A stretch of DNA of 17,993 nucleotides from an uncultured Gemella sp. (GTDB taxonomy: Bacteria; Bacillota; Bacilli; Staphylococcales; Gemellaceae): positions 1-17,993 of the forward strand of contig NZ_CAAFUZ010000019.1 in the NCBI RefSeq assembly GCF_900766305.1, written 5' to 3'. Position numbers and translations under genes: made by a program. Shown here one piece after another: positions 15,895-17,993 of this stretch; the first letter of the stretch is position 1, and every line of letters starts with the position of its first letter. A model generated the notes under the pieces. The model was not told where the DNA came from. It did not search any database and was given only the letters and a program-made list of their open reading frames with translations.

Positions 15895-16311
15895 TTAGCC
15901 TTTTCTAATAAATAACATAAATGCAACAATAAAATACAATAAGTAGACGGGAAACCCAGCTTCTGACGTTATCCCAGCAATCATAAGAGCCAAAAATAAA
16001 AATAACACACCTGAAAATATTCTATATTTCATCGTGAAAGTCGCTAATAATGCTATAAATGCTGATAGTAAGACTGAAAATTTAATAGTTTTTATGAAAA
16101 ATTCAATTACTCCATAGACATCAATTTTCGTATAAAGAAAGAAAGTGTCTACAAGACTAGAATTCGTTAATCTAACAAATTCTGGAGTTAAAAATATCGC
16201 TTCGAGCTGTCTCTTGAAGAATCCTGTATACATTAAGACTACCACTGAAATTAAGATTATATTCGCTATCCAAGCTAGTGTTTTTTCTATTTTTCTGCTA
16301 GATGATTTCAT
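15895..16311 (-). CDS. DUF4064 family membrane protein (paralogue 1)
   Basis: A 138-residue protein with four hydrophobic segments (12-30, 66-92, 98-114, 120-135). It begins SSRKIEKTLAWIANIILI (4-21) and ends PVYLLYFIVAFMLFIRKG (121-138), the ends conserved with its neighbour. It lacks the neighbour's polar C-terminal tail, stopping just after the last helix. The region between helices 1 and 2 (30-65) is the most diverged and is where the two would differ outside the membrane. A GGAGAGG ribosome site precedes ATG. Function unknown. Confidence 0.8.
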   Translation of the reverse strand: MKSSSRKIEKTLAWIANIILISVVVLMYTGFFKRQLEAIFLTPEFVRLTNSSLVDTFFLYTKIDVYGVIEFFIKTIKFSVLLSAFIALLATFTMKYRIFSGVLFLFLALMIAGITSEAGFPVYLLYFIVAFMLFIRKG

Positions 16312-16340
16312 AAACCTCTCCTCTTTTTCAATTATTAACT

Positions 16341-16352
16341 AAATTATATCAT
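16341..16352 (-). promoter_or_regulatory. Extended -10 promoter element before DUF4064 paralogue 1
   Basis: The minus strand reads ATGATATAATTT, giving TATAAT at 16343-16348 with a TG extension. A TTGAGA upstream is 21 bp away, too far for a normal -35, so the promoter would depend on the extended -10. The start codon is 32 bases downstream. Confidence 0.5.
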
Positions 16353-16494
16353 AAAGGGCTAGGAATTTATCTCAACTTAAACTATTTACAGAAAAATTGA
16401 CAGACGACTTTATTGATATCTGCCTGGATTTTTAGTTCCATTTTCTACTGCTTCAAATTTATAATTATAGATAACCTACTCAATTACATATAAA

Positions 16495-16576
16495 AAACCT
16501 AAGTTGCAAAACGCGATATACATTTCTCCTTCTGATTTTTCCAGTAAGAAGGCATATATCTATGCTACTTAGGTTT
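16495..16576. terminator. Long hairpin, bidirectional terminator
   Basis: AAACCTAAGTTGCA (16495-16508) pairs with TGCTACTTAGGTTT (16563-16576), one mismatch in 14. Partial inner pairing (GATATA with TATATC, and CTTCT with AGAAG) extends the stem. On the minus strand the stem is followed by a T6 run, so it would end transcription of the secreted-protein gene. On the plus strand it is followed by TATTAATATTT. Stem sequence and position relative to the nearby terminal repeat resemble the hairpin at 73-103. Confidence 0.65.
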
Positions 16577-16591
16577 TATTAATATTTCACT

Positions 16592-16616
16592 CGTGCCCCG
16601 GAATTGGCTATGAGCC
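16592..16616 (-). repeat. Isolated ISL3-like terminal repeat
   Basis: The minus strand from 16616 begins GGCTCATAGCCAATTCC and continues CGGGGCACGAG in overlapping register. Aligned without gaps it matches most positions of the repeat at 121-145, and a related hairpin lies inward in both cases. No transposase remains beside it, so it looks like the decayed end of an element, or a terminator derived from one. Confidence 0.45.
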
Positions 16617-16644
16617 TAGTTGATTTGCATCTCAATTTAGTGAG

Positions 16645-16750
16645 TGCAATGTAATTTATCTGTAAGCTAGATTATCTGCGGTCTAATTTCATTACATATC
16701 AGTTTAATTGCGAACTAATTTCATTGTATGTTGTTTTAGTTGCAGACTAA
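16645..16750. repeat. Imperfect 32-bp tandem repeats
   Basis: Units start at 16645, 16677, 16709 and 16741, exactly 32 bp apart; the last is cut short after ten bases. Each begins TGCR or similar and continues with a CTAATTT-like core; units 2 and 3 share CTAATTTCATT and a TTTTA/TTTAA block. The first unit is more diverged. A small dyad, TGCATCTCA with TGAGTGCA, precedes them at 16626-16648. No protein is encoded. Confidence 0.5.
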
Positions 16751-16785
16751 TCCAGCTTTAACCTGAAATCTTTAACCTTTAAATA

Positions 16786-17499
16786 CTATCTTCCACGGCG
16801 TTTTGCTTGTGGAGCAGCTTTTCTTACAGGTTTGTGGTTTTGTTGAACAACAGGTCTGTGTGCTGCTGGTTTTTGAGCTATTGCTGTTGGTCTTTGAACA
16901 GCTGGTTTTTGAGCTACTGGTCTGTGTGCTACCGCAGTAGGTCTTTGCGCTGGTTTTTGTGCTACTGCAGCAGGTCTTTGAGCCGATTTTTGTGTAGTTA
17001 CTACTGTAGGTTTGTGGTTTGTCACTACTGTGTGGTTGGTAGTAGAAGAGTGACTTACAGTACCTGAAGCAACTAGTTGTTTTTGAACTTGAGCTGTAGC
17101 TACTACGTGTGCTTGTGTTTGAGTAGTTATGTAAGTAAAAGTTTGAGTGTATGGCTTACTAATTTGGCTCTCAGGCTTTTTAGTGAAGTACACTTGGTAT
17201 ACTAATTCTTGATCATAGATCTTGTTAGCTGCGATTTGACCTTTACTTTCATTAGAAAAATCGCGTTTTGCTATATTGTATTCGTTAGCTAAGTTTTGAG
17301 GAAGAGAGATTGTTGCAAATACGTTCTCGTCTCCTGATAATTTTGCACTTTCTGCTAATTTTTTGTTAGTTCCTTCTTCTAGGTAATCAACTCTTACGTT
17401 GATTTTTTTGTTTGCAGCTTCTACTTTTGCATCATTTACGTTAGCAAACGAGAAAACAAATAGAGCTGGTAATGCGGCTTTTAATAGTTTTTTAAACAT
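16786..17499 (-). CDS. Secreted protein with MucBP-like domain and cationic P/A/Q/H/R-rich tail
   Basis: A 237-residue exported protein. A signal peptide spans residues 1-28: KKLLK, a hydrophobic core, and a probable cut after VEA. Residues 31-107 (INVRVDYLEEGTNKKLAES at the start, VYQVYF at the end) resemble the MucBP fold found in Gram-positive adhesins, though this is a distant likeness. A Thr/Gln/Val-rich linker (115-170) leads to a tail (171-237) of repeated QKPA, QRPT and HRPV units ending KRRGR. After Glu110 there is no acidic residue for 127 positions. There is no LPXTG motif or membrane anchor, so retention would be through charge, perhaps on teichoic acids or the phosphate-containing polysaccharide. 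AAGGAG lies 6 bases before ATG. Not recognised as a named protein. Confidence 0.75.
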   Translation of the reverse strand: MFKKLLKAALPALFVFSFANVNDAKVEAANKKINVRVDYLEEGTNKKLAESAKLSGDENVFATISLPQNLANEYNIAKRDFSNESKGQIAANKIYDQELVYQVYFTKKPESQISKPYTQTFTYITTQTQAHVVATAQVQKQLVASGTVSHSSTTNHTVVTNHKPTVVTTQKSAQRPAAVAQKPAQRPTAVAHRPVAQKPAVQRPTAIAQKPAAHRPVVQQNHKPVRKAAPQAKRRGR

Positions 17500-17568
17500 A
17501 GTTTCTCCTTAATGTATATTTTATTGGAATTGATATCTAAATATAATTACGTATCTTTACCGGAATTA

Positions 17569-17597
17569 ATAATATCATAAATGAAAATTTACGTCAA
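17569..17597 (-). promoter_or_regulatory. Promoter of the secreted-protein gene
   Basis: The minus strand has TTGACG (17592-17597), a 17-bp spacer and TATTAT (17569-17574) with an extended -10 (TGATATTAT). Spacing is ideal and both boxes match five of six consensus positions. The untranslated leader would be about 60 bases. Confidence 0.8.
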
Positions 17598-17676
17598 TCA
17601 TTTTCCGAAGAAATTTTAATATTTTACAAATAATTATTAAGTTGAGAAACAAGGCAGTAACCACGGTCTTAATTGA

Positions 17677-17709
17677 ACTTAAAATATACTTAAAATACAG
17701 TTAAAATAA
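17677..17709 (+). repeat. Three tandem 11-bp direct repeats, possible response-regulator site
   Basis: ACTTAAAATAT (17677-17687), ACTTAAAATAC (17688-17698) and AGTTAAAATAA (17699-17709) follow without gaps. Direct repeats with an 11-bp period are the usual binding pattern of OmpR/PhoB-type response regulators. A TATGAT at 17723-17728 on the plus strand lies 13 bp beyond, compatible with an activated plus-strand promoter. Confidence 0.4.
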
Positions 17710-17712
17710 TAC

Positions 17713-17743
17713 TAGTTTTCTATATGATTAGAATAGTTTTCTA
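17713..17743 (+). repeat. Perfect 10-bp direct repeat with 21-bp period
   Basis: TAGTTTTCTA occurs at 17713-17722 and again at 17734-17743, exactly 21 bp apart, two turns of the helix. This spacing is that of LytTR-type regulator sites, though the sequence fits the known consensus only partly. The pair flanks a possible -10 box. Confidence 0.4.
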
Positions 17744-17878
17744 GTGTATTTTATAGTATTCTCTCTCTTTTAAGAAAATTAAAAATAAAATAATAGTAAT
17801 ATATTTAATCAATGTATGTTAACTTTATTTCTAACCTTAGTTAGCACTACTCCAACTATCTTCCTATATCAAAAAATC

Positions 17879-17911
17879 GGTTGTATACTAAATCCGGGGC
17901 ATGGAAAAATT
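17879..17911 (+). repeat. Possible ISL3-type terminal repeat (element would extend right)
   Basis: On the plus strand the sequence starts GGTTGTATACTAAATCC and continues with GGGGCATGGAAAAA. It agrees with the repeat at 121-145 in its GG start and almost perfectly over AAATnCGGGGCATGGA, but poorly between. It could be the left end of a second ISL3 element whose transposase begins outside the window. Confidence 0.35.
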
Positions 17912-17925
17912 CCAGCCCCGGATTT
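17890..17925. terminator. Strong hairpin, probable terminator
   Basis: AAATCCGGGGC (17890-17900) pairs perfectly with GCCCCGGATTT (17915-17925), and TGGAA with TTCCA continues the stem after one bulged A, leaving an AAA loop. On the plus strand CAATTTTTATA follows. On the minus strand only a short T stretch follows directly. It is the most GC-rich stem in the window. It may end a minus-strand gene beyond the window or a plus-strand small RNA. Confidence 0.6.
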
Positions 17926-17993
17926 CAATTTTTATATGCAAAAAGACAAATATCCAATATAATTAAGGTGTACAAAAATAATTAACTAAGAAA

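Larger units (their letters stand above)
16312..16785. other. Intergenic region with repeats between the secreted protein and the DUF4064 pair
   Basis: A 474-bp gap without a recognisable gene. From right to left it contains imperfect 32-bp tandem repeats (16645-16750), an ISL3-like terminal repeat (16592-16616), a long hairpin terminator (16495-16576), about 130 bp of AT-rich DNA with nothing identified, and the extended -10 element at 16341-16352. Confidence 0.6.
17500..17993. other. Intergenic region upstream of the secreted-protein gene
   Basis: A 494-bp stretch without a convincing gene. It contains the secreted-protein promoter (17569-17597), two sets of direct repeats (17677-17709 and 17713-17743), a perfect-stem hairpin (17890-17925) and a possible ISL3 end beginning at 17879. 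Nothing was identified between about 17750 and 17870, or beyond 17930. Confidence 0.6.

Noticed and set aside
16645..16750. Possible CRISPR array from the 32-bp periodic repeats
   Set aside because: The units are contiguous and divergent along their whole length; there are no identical repeats separated by unique spacers and no cas genes.
16807..17067. Plus-strand open frame of 86 codons opposite the secreted protein
   Set aside because: It is the antisense shadow of the repetitive tail codons, giving a Ser/Cys/Tyr/Trp-rich peptide with no ribosome site.
1..17993. tRNA, rRNA, riboswitch or phage genes
   Set aside because: No cloverleaf, conserved rRNA stretch, recognised aptamer or phage protein was seen on either strand.

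Overview
The window is a low-GC Firmicutes chromosome segment in which every complete gene reads on the minus strand. The proteins encoded by the first genes of the main operon (LCP protein, PHP-type phosphatase, Wzz-like protein, BY-kinase) closely resemble streptococcal CpsA-B-C-D, but the DNA is more AT-rich than typical streptococci and sits beside a pair of DUF4064 membrane proteins. That combination suggests Gemella or a close relative; this is an inference, since no rRNA or housekeeping gene is present to settle it.

Layout in transcription order (right to left). (1) 17993-17500: intergenic DNA with a perfect-stem hairpin overlapping a possible ISL3-type end, a cluster of direct repeats, and a strong minus-strand promoter. 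(2) 17499-16786: a secreted protein with a MucBP-like N-terminal half and a cationic Pro/Ala/Gln/His/Arg-rich tail. (3) 16785-16312: imperfect 32-bp tandem repeats, a second ISL3-like terminal repeat and a long hairpin terminator. (4) 16311-15329: two tandem paralogous DUF4064 membrane proteins, each with its own extended -10 promoter, closed by a strong terminator. (5) 14945-187: a surface-polysaccharide (cps) operon of 14 genes driven by a near-consensus promoter at 14982-15010. (6) 145-1: the end of an ISL3-family insertion sequence, with the C-terminus of its transposase on the plus strand.

The polysaccharide operon is a Wzy-dependent pathway. It opens with a diacylglycerol-kinase-family lipid kinase overlapping cpsA. 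CpsA (LCP ligase-type), CpsB (phosphatase), CpsC (chain-length adaptor) and CpsD (tyrosine kinase) follow. A short PglC/WcaJ_C-type sugar-1-phosphate transferase primes undecaprenyl phosphate. A Stealth-family sugar-phosphate transferase, a DUF4422 transferase, two GT2 enzymes, a Gtf3/galactofuranosyltransferase-like enzyme and a GT4 enzyme would build the repeat unit. Wzy polymerises it, Glf supplies UDP-galactofuranose, and an acyltransferase-3 protein probably O-acetylates it. Stealth, Glf and a Galf-transferase-like gene together resemble the receptor-polysaccharide loci of oral streptococci, so a phosphodiester-linked, Galf-containing polysaccharide is predicted. No Wzx flippase is present, and the operon's visible end abuts the insertion sequence.
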